Source: Apiospora phragmitis (Eukaryota; Ascomycota; Sordariomycetes; Amphisphaeriales; Apiosporaceae). From it: a stretch of DNA of 64,000 bases. Below the pieces are notes generated by a model that saw nothing but the letters and a program-made list of their open reading frames with translations, had not been told where the DNA came from and did not search any database. Below, piece after piece: positions 1 through 11,880 of the stretch (the stretch's first letter is position 1; each line of letters opens with the position of its first letter). The stretch spans positions 1,612,001-1,676,000 of the forward strand of contig JAQQWL010000003.1 in NCBI GenBank assembly GCA_038363925.1, given 5' to 3'. The translations under genes were made by a program, and so were the position numbers.

Positions 1-30
1 ATTAAGTCTTATACGAAAGGTTATTATCGC

Positions 31-1248
31 CTTTTAATCCTAAACGGCCACGAAAGCCACCACTCGATAGCTTTCGAGCTCTACTATAAAAAGAACTCGA
101 TTATTATACTTTATATACCTTCTCATTCGTTATATAAGCTCTAACCTTTTAATATCGGCTATTTTCGTATATTAAAAAAGGTGTACGGGAAAGAAATTAA
201 ATATTTTATACGGGCGCATATCACCTATATCTTAAAAGAGGACTTCTTACTAACGTTTTTAAAAGCGTTCTAAGCGACTTTCACCGTTTCGAATATACGA
301 GGAGGCTTTCAAAAAATAGGACTCGTCTCGTACAATCCGGAATATATTATTTTATAATTAGATATAAAACTACGTACTCTAATACCTCTGGGGACGTTTT
401 CCGGCCTATTTCTTCTTTAAGAATTAAAAACCTTAAATAACCCGATTAAAACTTAATCTTAAACCGAATACGTTCGAAACCGTATTATATAATATTAAAA
501 TAACTTTCCGATATTTATTTTAACTAGCTTTAATTAAATCGTAAAAGTTATAACGTATATTATATACCGAGTTACTCTTTTAAAAAATAAAAACGCAATA
601 TTTCGAAAAATAAATAAGATACTTAGCCGGCGCCGCCGTATAAAAAAGAAACGGCTATAAAATAGAAAATTACTTCGTATATAAGCTAAAAAAGACTTAT
701 AGTTTTAAAAAAACGTTAATAAATAATTATAAAACGAATCGTATCGAAAGAGTAATTATATAAAGACGTTTAAGACACGCTTATAACGTTATAAAATCTA
801 CGGAAAGCCCGGGTATAATACGCGTACTTATTAAAATAATATAGAAATATCTAGAGATAAGAATTCTAATTAATTTTAATATTTTAAATACGTTATAATA
901 AAATTAACTTATATTTTATTAAAAAAGGTATAAAAAAATAAGACATTCGCTTATATAAGATGTTCGCTTATAAAATACGTTATATATAATAATATTAAAG
1001 TTTTATTATCTTTTTTATAACGTATATAAAACGAGCATAACCGCTTATCTTAGGAAAAGTCCGCCGCGAAGGCTTATTTCTTAAAGCTTTAACGCTAAAT
1101 TAACGAAACCGTTGCTCGCTTTATTCGTTTCCGTAAATAGAAAGAAATAGCTCGTACCTAAGGGGTTAAATTAGTGTAACGTGGCTTGCATTCCCTAGAC
1201 GAACTAGAAGAGCAGGAGCGTCAGGAGTCTAAAGCCGTTATAGCCGTT
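31..1248 (+). mobile_element. pogo/Fot1-type DNA transposon remnant, C-terminal half of transposase
   Basis: Translating from position 31 gives a decayed DDE transposase of the Tc1-mariner/pogo (Fot1-like) type. The motif NGHESH stands where the family has DGHGSH. It is followed by a stretch ending in LYIPSHSLYKL, a stop, then PFNIGYF, matching the family's LPPHSSHLLQPLDVGCF block, and RGGFQKIGLVSYNPE. The third catalytic Asp reads Asn, and several Gln codons are stops. The far C-terminus (about 1100-1248) keeps the typical RGLHSLDELEEQERQES stretch. The N-terminal half lies outside the window. The reading frame is interrupted at 1248 by the LTR retrotransposon. The element is certainly inactive. 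Confidence 0.85.
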
Positions 1249-1999
1249 TGTTACGACCTGACCTAAACAGGCGGCCAAGATCCACCACCCGGCACGGAGC
1301 CAGGATAACCCGAGGCGTTTACGAAATCCTATATAACAAACTAATCCATAATAACGCCCCATTAACGATAATAGCCCCACTATACCGCTATAGAACGTCG
1401 ATAAGTAATAACACGATAATAGCACACTACAACCAGCCAATTAAGGATGGACCAAGGTGGACAAATAAGAATAGATAAATAAGAACGGACAAACAGAGCA
1501 AGGCAGATAATAAAGGATGGCTTAAAAGTTACATATAGATAAGATAAGGGAGCTACAAGATCACGACGCTCCTAGTGGTCCAGGAGCGACGAAATCACGA
1601 CGCTCCCGGTGATCTAGGAGCGACGGGATCACGACGCTCCCGGTAATCCAGGAGCGACGGGATCACGACGCTCCTAACGATCTAACTCGGATTAATAAAG
1701 GAAGGATTAAATATATAACGATAAAATATTCCTTATATATTTTATATAAATATTTTTTATTTTAATAATTAATTTAAATATTAATCTTAACTTATTAATA
1801 AAGTAAATAGTTTTAACGAAACTATTACGAATACCTTTAAATTTACATACTTTAATTACCTTTATTCTTACTAATTATTACTTATTATATCGGTAAAAAT
1901 AACTTTTACCGCATATTTAAATACTCTTTTATATTATTAATATAAACCCTAATACGTTTTTATTAAGTTTTTTTTAAAACTTAAATAATATTCGTTATA
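1249..1999 (+). repeat. 5' LTR of the + strand gypsy element
   Basis: The sequence matches 8361-9077 along its length, starting at TGTTACGACCTGACC and ending near TTCGTTATA. It contains four copies of a 34-bp unit (1561-1696) against three in the partner LTR. The 3' half is almost pure AT, while the 5' third keeps more GC. The end coordinate is good to a few bases because the terminal CA has become TA. Confidence 0.85.
1561..1696 (+). repeat. 34-bp minisatellite with internal palindrome, inside the LTR
   Basis: Four near-identical 34-bp units start at 1561, 1595, 1629 and 1663. Each contains the inverted pair CGCTCC ... GGAGCG, so each unit can form a hairpin. The 3' LTR carries three units (8673, 8707, 8741). 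The units are less AT-mutated than the surrounding LTR. Confidence 0.85.
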
Positions 2000-2099
2000 T
2001 TTTAATTACTCTTATTCTTATAAATTATTATTTAAACTTTTAAATAATAATATTATAAAAACTATATCTATACCTAACCTTAATAACATTATCCGATAA

Positions 2100-3400
2100 A
2101 AAAAGGCTCCTATCGCCACCCCTAATACCTCTCAACGAGACCTTATTATAAACGTCGATAACGACGATAACAATAACGAACCTACACAATAAACGCTAGT
2201 TAAACGAATTAAAAAATTCGAGCAAAAGAGTGCTAACTATTAATATTATTACGTCGAACTTAAAAAGGAACGTAACAAGCTCTTAATTAAAAGTACCTTA
2301 AAATAAATACCTTATAATATTAATAAATTATATAAAAAGGTACGTCTCTTTTATATAGTTATTAATATTATTTAAACCCTTATTATATTAAAAAAAGGTA
2401 TAAAGATTAATACGTTAATACCTTTTAACGAAATAAACGAAAACTTCCGAAACTTTTTCATTTAAATTAAAACCTATTAATAATTTTATAAAAAAACGTT
2501 TTAAAACTCTACCCAGCGAGTTATTTATATTACCTCGTTTTTTAAAAATAAAATACTCGCTTAATTCGAACTTTACTTAAACAAACTCGTAAAAAATAAT
2601 TAATAAATTAAATTATACCGCACAAAGGTATAACGTATCTTTAAAAACTACGACGGCTTCGAACAAGCCTTTAAATCACTCTTCTAAAACCCCGACAAAA
2701 AGCGATAAGCGGAGAAAGAACTTAAAACCTTTAAATAAAAAGAATTAACCGCGTCCTACACAGCTGAGTTCCGGCGTATTATAACTTAACTAAATTATAC
2801 CGAAACTATAAAAATTATAATATATTACTAAGGACTAAAAAATAATATTAAAAATAAACTCAGCCGGCTTAACGCCCCTAATAACTTCCTCTCGTATATA
2901 CGAGCAACGCCGCGAGAAACAAGGCGGACCCTATCGGTAAACCAATCGAACTTAAGCCAACACAGGGCGACCACGTTAACATAACTATATACCGCCTAGA
3001 AATATTACGGCATATAATTACCATAATAAGCCTATAAACCTCGACGGTATTAAATATAATAAATAAAATAAAAAGTTACGCGATACCTGTTATAATTATT
3101 AAAAATTAAAATATTACGTTTAAAAATATCGAGTATTAAAAAAAAACTTCTGACGGATTTTAAAAAAACGATATATTAACGTTATTAAAATAAAAAACGC
3201 CCTTATAATAATTATTAAAAATAATAACGTTATTATTAAATAGGGCAGCCTATCTTAAATAGCTTATTATAATAATAAATATATTTTTTATTTAATAAAT
3301 AAAGAAAGTACCGAATAATTTTTTAAAGCCCCGAAAAACGAGGAAAACTATAACTAAAGCGTCGCAATAATATAAAGGGAGTAGCTCCTTTTTTATAATA
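2100..3400 (+). pseudogene. gag region of the gypsy element, with CCHC remnant
   Basis: This region follows the 5' LTR and occupies the gag position. No open frame remains. Near 3065-3110 the frame reads C-Y-N-Y-stop-K-L-K-Y-Y-V, which fits a CYNCGKxGHYV zinc knuckle with Cys to Tyr and Gly/His changes. The equivalent region recurs on the - strand at about 13550-14900 and 15700-17100. No protease motif could be read with confidence between this and the reverse transcriptase. Confidence 0.6.
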
Positions 3401-4889
3401 AAAGTAATAATTTAATAAATAATATTATAAACTAATTAAAATAATTAATAAATTACGAACGTTTAATAAATATATTAATAAATAAGCTAATAAGCGAAAT
3501 AATTAAATTTAAAAACCTTAAAACTAACGAATAATTAATTATCCTTAATATCCCTTACCCCGATTCGAAACACTTACGCCAAATACTTATTACGGCCGGT
3601 TTTAATGAAAAAATCTACAGTAATTACGTAATAAAAAATAACTTATAAATCTCCTTTATATATAAAAAATACTTTACGCTTTTTATAAATTTCGTATATA
3701 TATAACGTTTATATAAAACACCTTGTAAAAAAACTCGGATATAAATAATTTCCCTGAAAGATTAATAAGCGACCTATTATATAACCATACCCGGATTATA
3801 TTATTAAAAAAATTCGAATATCGATCTTAAACGGACGACGCGCGTACCTATTAATATAAGAAAACTTACGGTAATTACGATAATACTACTTAGAAAAACG
3901 AGATTAAAAGGAGTATTTCGAGGACTAATACTTTAAGCATATTTAGGAAAAATTATAAGCTTATAAATATTTAAAAGAAAGTATTTAATACTTTTAAAAC
4001 GTATAGGTATATACCTAATAAAAAAACCCTTTTAATATATTAAAGAATTTATAAAGCGTTTATAAGTTATCGCGAACTTAATAAACTTTCGAATTATTAA
4101 AAAAACCCGAATTTTAAGTATTAAAAATAATACTTTATATAGGGAAAAGTATAAAAACACTTTTATTAATATATTAAAAAATACTTTATAAAGAACGAAG
4201 GGAATAATAATAATAATACGAAAATCGATTATAAAAAATTATTACTTACTTATAAGAGTAACGTTTAAAAAATAAACGCCGCTTATTATAAAAAGATAAT
4301 AATAAACGGATCAAAATAAGTCTTTATACTAAATAATAAATAATCGAGTTATTTATATATATATTATATTAATATTAAACGTAAAGAAACTATATTTTAT
4401 TACGAATCGTTAATTACTTTAAACTCGAATAATAAGAAAAAAACGCCTTATACCGATTTAAAACCGTTAATAAAGGATTTATAACCTATAACAATAAAGA
4501 AATACAGAAAAAAGTTATAAATTTTTTAATTAATATTAAAAAACGTTATAAACGAATTACGTATAATATCACGAACGTTATAAAATACAATATAATTTTA
4601 AAAATACCTTAATTATAGGTAAACAGTTTTAAAATTAATTAAAAAATAGGTTAACTTTAATAAAATATATTAAAAAAAGGTTTAATTAATAAATAACGGT
4701 TAAAAAAACAATCCTTTAATAAACTTAAAATATTTAAAATATATATTATTATTAAAAAACTTAAACCGAACGTTATAATAATTATATTAAAAAAGTATCG
4801 ATAATTCGAAGCTGTCTTTAATAAAAAATTAAAAATAAGCTTACCGTTTTATATATAATAAAATTACGAAATACCTTTTAAAAATAAAA

Positions 4890-5480
4890 AAGAACCCCTA
4901 TTTATACCTATATATAAACTTAACCAAGAGTACAAACAAGCCTTAAAAGAGTATATTACGGAAAATCTCGAGAAAAAAGTTATCCGACCATTTATATTAC
5001 TAGCAGGCTTCCTCATCCTTTTCGTCCTAAAAAAGAACAAGGACGGGAAACTTAAATAGCGTATATATATCAACTACCGAAAGCTTAATAAAATTATTAT
5101 TAAAAACCGATACCCTTTATTTTTAATTAGCGATTTATAAAATAAACTATTATATATTAAAATCTTTATAATATTTAACCTCTTTAATATATATAACCTA
5201 ATCCGAATTAAAAAAGGAAAAAAATAGAAAACCGCGTTCCGAACTAAATACGGCTATTTCGAATATTAAGCTATACCGTTTAACTTAATTAACGTATTAA
5301 TTAATTTTTAATCTATAATTAACCATATCTTATAAAAATACCTCGATAAGTTTATTATAATATACCTCGACAATATCCTTATTTATTCCGAGAATAACGA
5401 ATAATACCGAGAATATATAAAATTAATACTTTAAAAGCTACAGGACGCCAACCTACTAATTAACTTAAAAAAGAGCGAAT
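4890..5480 (+). pseudogene. gypsy reverse transcriptase remnant
   Basis: The + frame gives the classic order of Ty3/gypsy RT blocks: EKKVIRPFILLAGFLILFVL, then YINYRKLNKIIIKNRYPLF, TAFRTKYGYFEY, and IIYLDNILIYSENNE. The catalytic YLDD is YLDN. In-frame stops replace expected Gln or Trp codons. The same blocks occur on the - strand at about 11450-11880 in the second element. Confidence 0.9.
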
Positions 5481-5839
5481 TCTATTAATAATCTATTACC
5501 TTTATAAAATACATAATATCCCCGGGCAAAATCCGAATAAAACCTTTAAAAATCTTAACAATTAAAAAATAACTTACGCTTATAAACGCTATAGAAATTA
5601 AATCTTTTTTAAAACTAACTAACTATTACTAAATTTTCGTCCCCGGATTTAACAGGATAACGACACCTTTAATAAACTTAATAAAAAAGGATAAATTATT
5701 TTAATAAACGGAAAAAAAAATAAAGCTTTTTATAATATTAAAGAACGAATCCTTAACGAATTAATACTTCGCATAACAAACCCGTCTAAACCCTTTAAAA
5801 TTAAAACCGACGTATTAAATTATACGATTAAAAGATAGC

Positions 5840-6190
5840 TTAATTAATAAAATAATAACAGAAAAATATACCCGGTTGTATTCTTTTTAAAAAAGCTTAA
5901 CGAATTAAAGCTTAATTATTAAATTTATAATAAAAAGTTAATAACTATTATTAAAGCTTATAAAGAATAAAAACATTACTTTAATAAAATAAAAAAACTA
6001 ATTAAGATTTATACCGATTATAAAAACCTTATAATATTTATTATTATTAAAGAATTAAATAAATAATAAATATAATAATTTAAATTCCTTTTAAAATTTA
6101 ACCTTATTATTATCTACCGGAAAAATAACGAAAACGGTCGCGCTAACGCACTAAGCCGACAACCAGACCACTAAAAAGAAATCCTGCCCA
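5840..6190 (+). pseudogene. gypsy RNase H remnant
   Basis: The frame reads KKLNELKLN, then YNKELIAII, IYTDYKNL and, near the end, NGRANALSRQPDH. These match the RNase H domain of Ty3/gypsy elements (KELLAIVEAF, TDHKNL, NGRADALSRRPD). The Asp of the NGRADALS block has become Asn. The domain lies in its normal place between reverse transcriptase and integrase. Confidence 0.85.
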
Positions 6191-6479
6191 AAACGCGAAC
6201 CATCCTTACCTATAACCAGAACGGCAACCTCACACTATCAAAATAACTAAACGCTACGAACCACGTCTAATATAATAATAATTAAGTTATTAAGTTCTAA
6301 TAATTTAACCAAACCCCCGACCCCGCGAACTACCCTAAAAATCACCTCGAAAACCATAACGGTCTTACCTTTTATCGAAACAAGATTTATATCCTTAAAT
6401 AATACCGCGAAAACTTTATCTAAGAATTCTACGAATACCCTATACACGGGCACCAAAGAATATTCAAAACTTAAAAAAG

Positions 6480-7260
6480 GATTACTAAATAATTCGATTA
6501 TAAAAACCTTAAACTAACCGTAACTAAAGTAATCGGCAAGTACAACCTCTATAATAAAGCAAAAACTACCCGACACCGGCCGTACGGAGAGCTACAGCCG
6601 ATCCTACCACTAAATAAAGTATAAAAAACCATTATATTTAACTTCATTATTAAGCTACCCTATTAAAAAAACCCTTAACCAAGATCGATTATAATAACAT
6701 CTTAATAATTACGGATAAACTTATAAAATATACTTATTTCTTATTATATAAAAAATTTAGCGATATTAACGACCTAGCGTATACATTCCTCCGAATAATC
6801 GTTAACTAGCACGGGCTACCCGAAACGATCATTTTTAATAAAAATAAATTATTTACCGCCAAGTTCTAAAAATTATTTATAATATAACTTAAAATTAAAT
6901 ATAAACTATTTACGGCTTACCACCTCTAAACGAATAAATAAACTAAGCGAATAAACTAAACCTTAAAATAATATCTACACTACTACATTAACTATAAATA
7001 AAATAATTAAATATAATTATTACCTATAACTTAATTTATTTATAATAATATAAATAACGAAACTACGCACATCTTACTATTCCGAACAAATTACGAGTAT
7101 AACTTAAAAATTACTAAAAAACCTTTAAAAAAAAGCTAATACTAATCGTAACCATATAAATCAAAAAATTAAAAAAACTTTAAATTACATTATAATAAAA
7201 CCTTACCTTCCTCTAATAATAAATAAAAAGATATACTAATTAAATAAAATTAAAAGAATT
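6480..7260 (+). pseudogene. gypsy integrase remnant
   Basis: Readable blocks include DKLIKYTYFLLYKKFSDIND, AYTFLRIIVN followed by HGLPETIIFNKNKLFTAKF, and KYKLFTAYHL then TNK. These correspond to the integrase core D...D...E region (DRLTKYTYFIP, HGLPEEIISDRDKLFTSKFW, STAYHPQTDGQTER). Two Asp positions read Asn. Stops are frequent. Confidence 0.87.
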
Positions 7261-7429
7261 AATCTTTAAAAAAAAAAAGTCTACTTCTTATAACAAAATA
7301 TTAAAACGAAACGATTAAATAAAAAATTAGATTTTAAAAAAATAAAACTATTTAAAATTATAAAAATTATTTTAAAAACTAATTACTAATTATCACTACC
7401 TAAAACAATACGGATACACCCCATATTTC

Positions 7430-7660
7430 ATGTTTCATTACTCAAGCCAGCGGCCGAGAAAACCCTAATCGATATATAGCTAGAAATCGAAATAGATCAG
7501 CACGAATACAAAATTAATAAAATTATCAACAAAAGAAAGAAAAAATAAAACTTCCAATACCTCGTCTAATAAAAAGGCTACCCACCAAAAGACAACACCT
7601 AAAAACCTAAAAAATATTTAACGAACGCCGCAGAGGAGCTTCGAGAGTTCGAACAGCAGG
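7430..7660 (+). pseudogene. chromodomain remnant at the 3' end of pol
   Basis: After the integrase the frame carries a short basic region, then positions that resemble the C-terminal chromodomain of chromoviruses (WEVEEIL...RRGKLQYLVKWKGY...NTWEP), heavily mutated. The nearby text AGLTRGTKGPRPPKLTRP resembles the Arg/Pro-rich tail after that domain. The homologous - strand copy is cut off just before this region at about 9470. Confidence 0.5.
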
Positions 7661-8360
7661 ATTAACGAGAGGCACCAAAGGGCCCAGACCTCCGAAATTA
7701 ACCAGACCTAAAAAAACCCAATCCACGTTAAGAGGAACGCCTATAAACTAGAGGTCCCCCACTAAATAACTTTTATAACCCTCTAAAATAAGGAAGATAT
7801 CGTCCTCCTTATCTAATTCCTCCATATTACGATTAAATAAATCGGCACCCCTTTGCTTTACCTTCTAACGAATCTTCCGGATTCGTAATAACCAACCCGC
7901 CGCTTCAATAAGCTAAAACTAAAGCTTAACTAATTCCGAATATAACGATAAAAGTTTCTCGCTTACAGCCTCTTCGTCTTCGTCTAATTTACGCTATTAT
8001 ATTAAAACCTTTTCTAAAAACAAAACTATTAAAAAATTATCGCATAAATAACCATAGTTTATATATTTTTCGCAGCGTAAAAAATAGTCCGAAATATAAT
8101 AATTAAACTTTTTATTCTTAAAATAATACGAATAAAATATATCGGCTAAGCGACTATTAAAAATAATAAAATAATAAAAAAAAACACTTATAAGCTTTAA
8201 TAAAAAACTTCTTAATATAACCTAATACTATAATAAATACATATTATAATAAAAATAAAAATAAAAAAAACTTATAAAAAATCTTAATATAACGAAAAAT
8301 AATAAATACTTATAACGACCAACTATTTTAAAAACAAAACAATAAAAAAAAGAAAAATAA

Positions 8361-9077
8361 TATTACGACCTGACTTAAACAGGCGGCTAAGATCTATTAC
8401 CCGGTACAAAGCTAGAATAACTTAAAGCGCTTACGAAATCCTATATAAAAAACTAATTCATAATAACGCCCTATTAATAATAATAACCCTACTATACCGC
8501 CATAAAACGTTAATAAATAATAATATAATAATAGCACATCACGACTAGCTAATTAAAAATAAACTAAGGTAAATAAATAAAAATAAATAAATAAAAACGA
8601 ATAAATAAAATAAAGCAGATAATAAAAGATAACCTAAAAGTTACGTATAGATAAAATAAAAGAGCTACAAGATCACAACGCTCCCAGTGGTTTAAAAGCG
8701 ACGAAGTTACAACGCTCCCGATAATCCAGGAGCGACGGGATCACGACGCTCCCAGCGACCCAACTCGGATTAATAAAAAAGGGATTAAATATATAATAAT
8801 AAAACGTTCCTTATATATTTTATATAAACATTCTTTATTTTAATAATTAATTTAAATATTAATCTTAACTTATTAATAAAGTAAATAATTTTAATAAAAC
8901 TATTACGAATACCCCTAAATTTATATATTTTAATTACCTTCGTTCTTACTAATTATTACCCATTATATCGGTAGAAACGACTTCTACCGCACGTTTAGAT
9001 ACTCTCTCGTATTACTAATATAAACCCTAGTACGTCTTTACTAAGTTTCTTTTAGAACCCAGATAGCGTTCGTTACA
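8361..9077 (+). repeat. 3' LTR of the + strand gypsy element
   Basis: This is the partner of 1249-1999 and starts TATTACGACCTGAC. It carries three 34-bp units (8673-8774) and ends CGTTCGTTACA at 9077, directly followed by the target duplication CCGTT. Its 3' half is less degraded than that of the 5' LTR, and the terminal CA is intact. Confidence 0.88.
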
Positions 9078-9082
9078 CCGTT

Positions 9083-9324
9083 CAAGCTTAAGGGGGCTTT
9101 AGTATTATTAATTAAAACGCGACCGACTTCTCTTTTAAGCCGATTCCTAAGGTTATTATTTAAATGTCCGTAGCTCTTTAATAGTATTTATTAAGTATTT
9201 TTTAAGCTCTTAAATATTATTTTTTAATAGGTATCTTTTTTATTAAACGAGGTATTAAAAACTTTATCCTTTCTTTTTTTTATTAATAATTCCGTTAATT
9301 TTATACTCGTATTAATCTATTTCG
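9083..9324. other. AT-rich flank between the gypsy element and the tRNA-like repeat
   Basis: This stretch follows the right target duplication and should therefore be the other side of the sequence into which the gypsy element jumped, the end of the pogo transposon. The transposase frame closes after a few codons and I can see no terminal inverted repeat. No gene is visible. Confidence 0.4.
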
Positions 9325-9465
9325 ATGTTACGATCGGCGGGTTGGTCCCCCGCGGGGTAGCACTTAAGGCGTAGAATTGGACAGAAATAACCCGAAGAGT
9401 CATTTCCGAAGCTTTTGCTTTGTGGCGCAGTGGTTAGTCTATACGCACTGTAATATTCGACTTTT
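9325..9465 (+). repeat. tRNA-like repeat, copy 1 (truncated)
   Basis: This 140-bp segment is less AT-mutated than its surroundings and matches the reverse complement of about 17985-18136. It starts near TTACGATCGGCGGG and contains the small palindrome CCCCGCGGGG. It includes TGGCGCAGTGG, an exact fit to the RNA polymerase III A-box consensus. After the A-box it reads GTTAGTCTATACGCACTGTAAT, then diverges into gypsy sequence at about 9465. No B-box remains in this copy. It could be a SINE head, a degenerate tRNA gene, or a terminal repeat of a larger element. Confidence 0.5.
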
Positions 9466-11449
9466 AATTATATATCGATTAAGGTTTCCTCGGCCGCTAG
9501 CTCGAGTAATAAAATATAAAATATAAGGTATATCCGTATTATTTTAAGTAATAATAATCGGTAATTAGTTTTTAAAACGATTTTAAATAGTTCGATCTTT
9601 TTAAAGTCTAGTTTATTACTTAATTGTTTTATTTTAATATTTCGTTATAAAAAGTAAACTTTTTTTCCTTTTTTAAAGGTTAGTCTTTTTAATTTTATTT
9701 AATTAATATATTTTTTTATTCGTTATTAAAAGAAGGTAAGGTTTTATTATAATATAATTTAAAATTCTTTTAGTTTTTTAATTTATATAATCGCGATTAA
9801 TACTAGCTCTTTTTTTAAAGGTTCTCTAATAATTTTTAAGTTATACTTATAGTTTATTCGAAATAATAATATATATATAGTTTCGTTATTTATATTATTA
9901 TAAACGAATTAAGCTATAAATAATAACTGTACCTAGTTATTTTATTCGTAGTTAATATAATAGCGTAAGTATTATTTTAATATTTAGTTTATTCTTTTTA
10001 TTTATTCGTTTATTTAAGGGTAATAAGTTATAAATAACTTATGTTTAATACCGAGTTATATTATAAATAATTTATCTCGGTTAGAAATAATCGTTTTTAG
10101 TAATCCGTATTAATTAATAATAGTACGGAGGAAGGTATAAGTTAAATCGCTAATATTACTAAACTCTTTATACGGTAAAAAGTAGGTATATTTTATAAGT
10201 TTATTTATAATTACTAGGATATTATCGTAATTAGTTTTAATTAAAGGTTCCTTTAACGGGGGTAGTTTAATTATAAAGTTAAGCGCGATTATTTTTTACG
10301 CCTTATTTAGCGGTGGAACTAGTTATAATTCTCTATATAGTCGATATTTTACGGATTTAGCCTTGTTATATAAGTCGCACTTATTAATAACTTTAGCTAT
10401 AACTAGTTTAAGGTTCTCGTAATTAAATTATTTAGTGATCCGTTTTTAAGTCTTAAATATTCCTTGGTGTCCGTATATAGGGTACTCGTGGAACTTTTTA
10501 ATAAAGTCTTTACGATACCGTTTAAAAATATAGATCTTATTTCGGTAAAAAGTGAGGCCGTTATGGTTTCCGAGGTGGTTTTTAACGTAATTAATAAGGT
10601 TTAGGGTCCGATTAAATTATTAAAATTTAATAATTTAGTCGTTATTATATTAAACGTAGCTCGTCGCGTTTAATTATTATAATAATACGAGGTTACCGTT
10701 TTAGTTATATGTTAAAATAGTTCGTATTTCGGGTATAACTTCTTTTTAATGGTCTGGTCGCCGGCTTAATACGTCGGCGCGACCGTTCTCGCTACTTTTT
10801 TTAATAGATAATAATAAGGTTAAATTCCGAAAAGAATTTAAACCATCGTATTTATCGTTTATTTAATTCTTTAATAATAATAAACGTTATAAAGTTTTTA
10901 TAATCGGTATAAACCTTTATTAATTTTACCGTCCCGTTAAAATAATATCTTTATTTTTCGTAAGCTTTAATAATAGCTATTAATTCCTTATTATATATTT
11001 AATAGTTAAGTTCTAATTTATTTAGCTTTTTAAAAAAAAAATGCGATAAGGTGCGACTTTCCGTTATCGTCCCGTTAGTTTAGTTATCCTCTGATCGTAT
11101 AATCCGATGCGTCGGTTTCGACCTTAAAAGGTTTCGAGGGGTCCGCTACGCGAAATACTAATTCGTTAAGAATTCGCTCCTTAATATTATAAAAGGCTTA
11201 GTTTTCCTTCTCTATTTATCGGAATAGCTTATCCTTATTCGTTAAATTCGTTAGAAGTGTCGCTAATTTATTAAATTTAAGGACGAATATTCGGTAATAA
11301 TTAGCTAATTTTAAGAAGGATCTAACTTTTATAACGCTTATAAGCGTAAGCTACTCTTTAATTATTAAAACTTTGAAGGGTTCTATCCGGATTTCTTTAA
11401 GGGATATTACGTATCCTACGAATGTGACGGATCGTTGGTGGAATTCGCT

Positions 11450-11880
11450 CTTTTCTAGGTTAACTAGTAGGTTAGCGTTTTGTAACTTCCGGAGTACTAG
11501 TTTTATATATTTTTAATATTATTCGTTATTCTCGAAGTAAATAAGGATATTATCGAGGTATATTATAATAAACTTATTAAAGTATTCTCGTAAGATATAG
11601 TTAATTATAGATTAAAAATTAGTTGGTACGTTAATTAAATTAAATAATATGGCCTAATATTCGACATATTTATACTTAGTTTAAAACGCGGTTTTTTATT
11701 TCTTTTTTTTTAATTCGGATTATATTATATATATTAAAGAGATCGAGTATTATAAACATTTTAATATTTAATAGTTTATTTCGTAGGTCGCCGATTAGAA
11801 GTAAGGGGTACCGGTTTTTAATAATAATCTCGTTAAGTTTTTAATAATCGATATATATACGCCACTTAGGTTTCCCGTCC
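11450..11880 (-). pseudogene. reverse transcriptase remnant of the - strand gypsy element
   Basis: The reverse frame has WRIYIDY, a stop, then KLNEIIIKNRYPLLLIGDL (about 11770-11860), KTAF-TKYKYVEY (about 11655-11700) and FIIIYLDNILIYFENNE (11521-11580). The order and content match Ty3/gypsy RT, with YLDN for YLDD. Confidence 0.88.

Larger units (their letters stand above)
1249..9077 (+). mobile_element. Ty3/gypsy LTR retrotransposon, full length but RIP-inactivated
   Basis: Two LTRs (1249 to about 1999 and 8361-9077) flank an internal region with gag, zinc-knuckle remnant, reverse transcriptase, RNase H, integrase and chromodomain in Ty3/gypsy order. The 5-bp direct repeat CCGTT lies immediately outside both ends (1244-1248 and 9078-9082), a normal target-site duplication, so both ends are the original insertion ends. 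The 5' LTR begins TGTTACGACC; the 3' LTR begins TATTACGACC (TG changed to TA, as RIP would do) and ends GTTACA. The insertion lies inside the pogo transposase C-terminus. Dense stop codons make it non-functional. Confidence 0.9.

Noticed and set aside
1561..1696. CRISPR array
   Set aside because: Units are directly adjacent with no unique spacers, and the sequence is a fungal LTR; it is a minisatellite.
9420..9500. Functional tRNA gene at the A-box match
   Set aside because: The A-box is perfect but no paired acceptor stem or B-box is present in copy 1, and copy 2 has only a weak B-box; called tRNA-like repeat instead.
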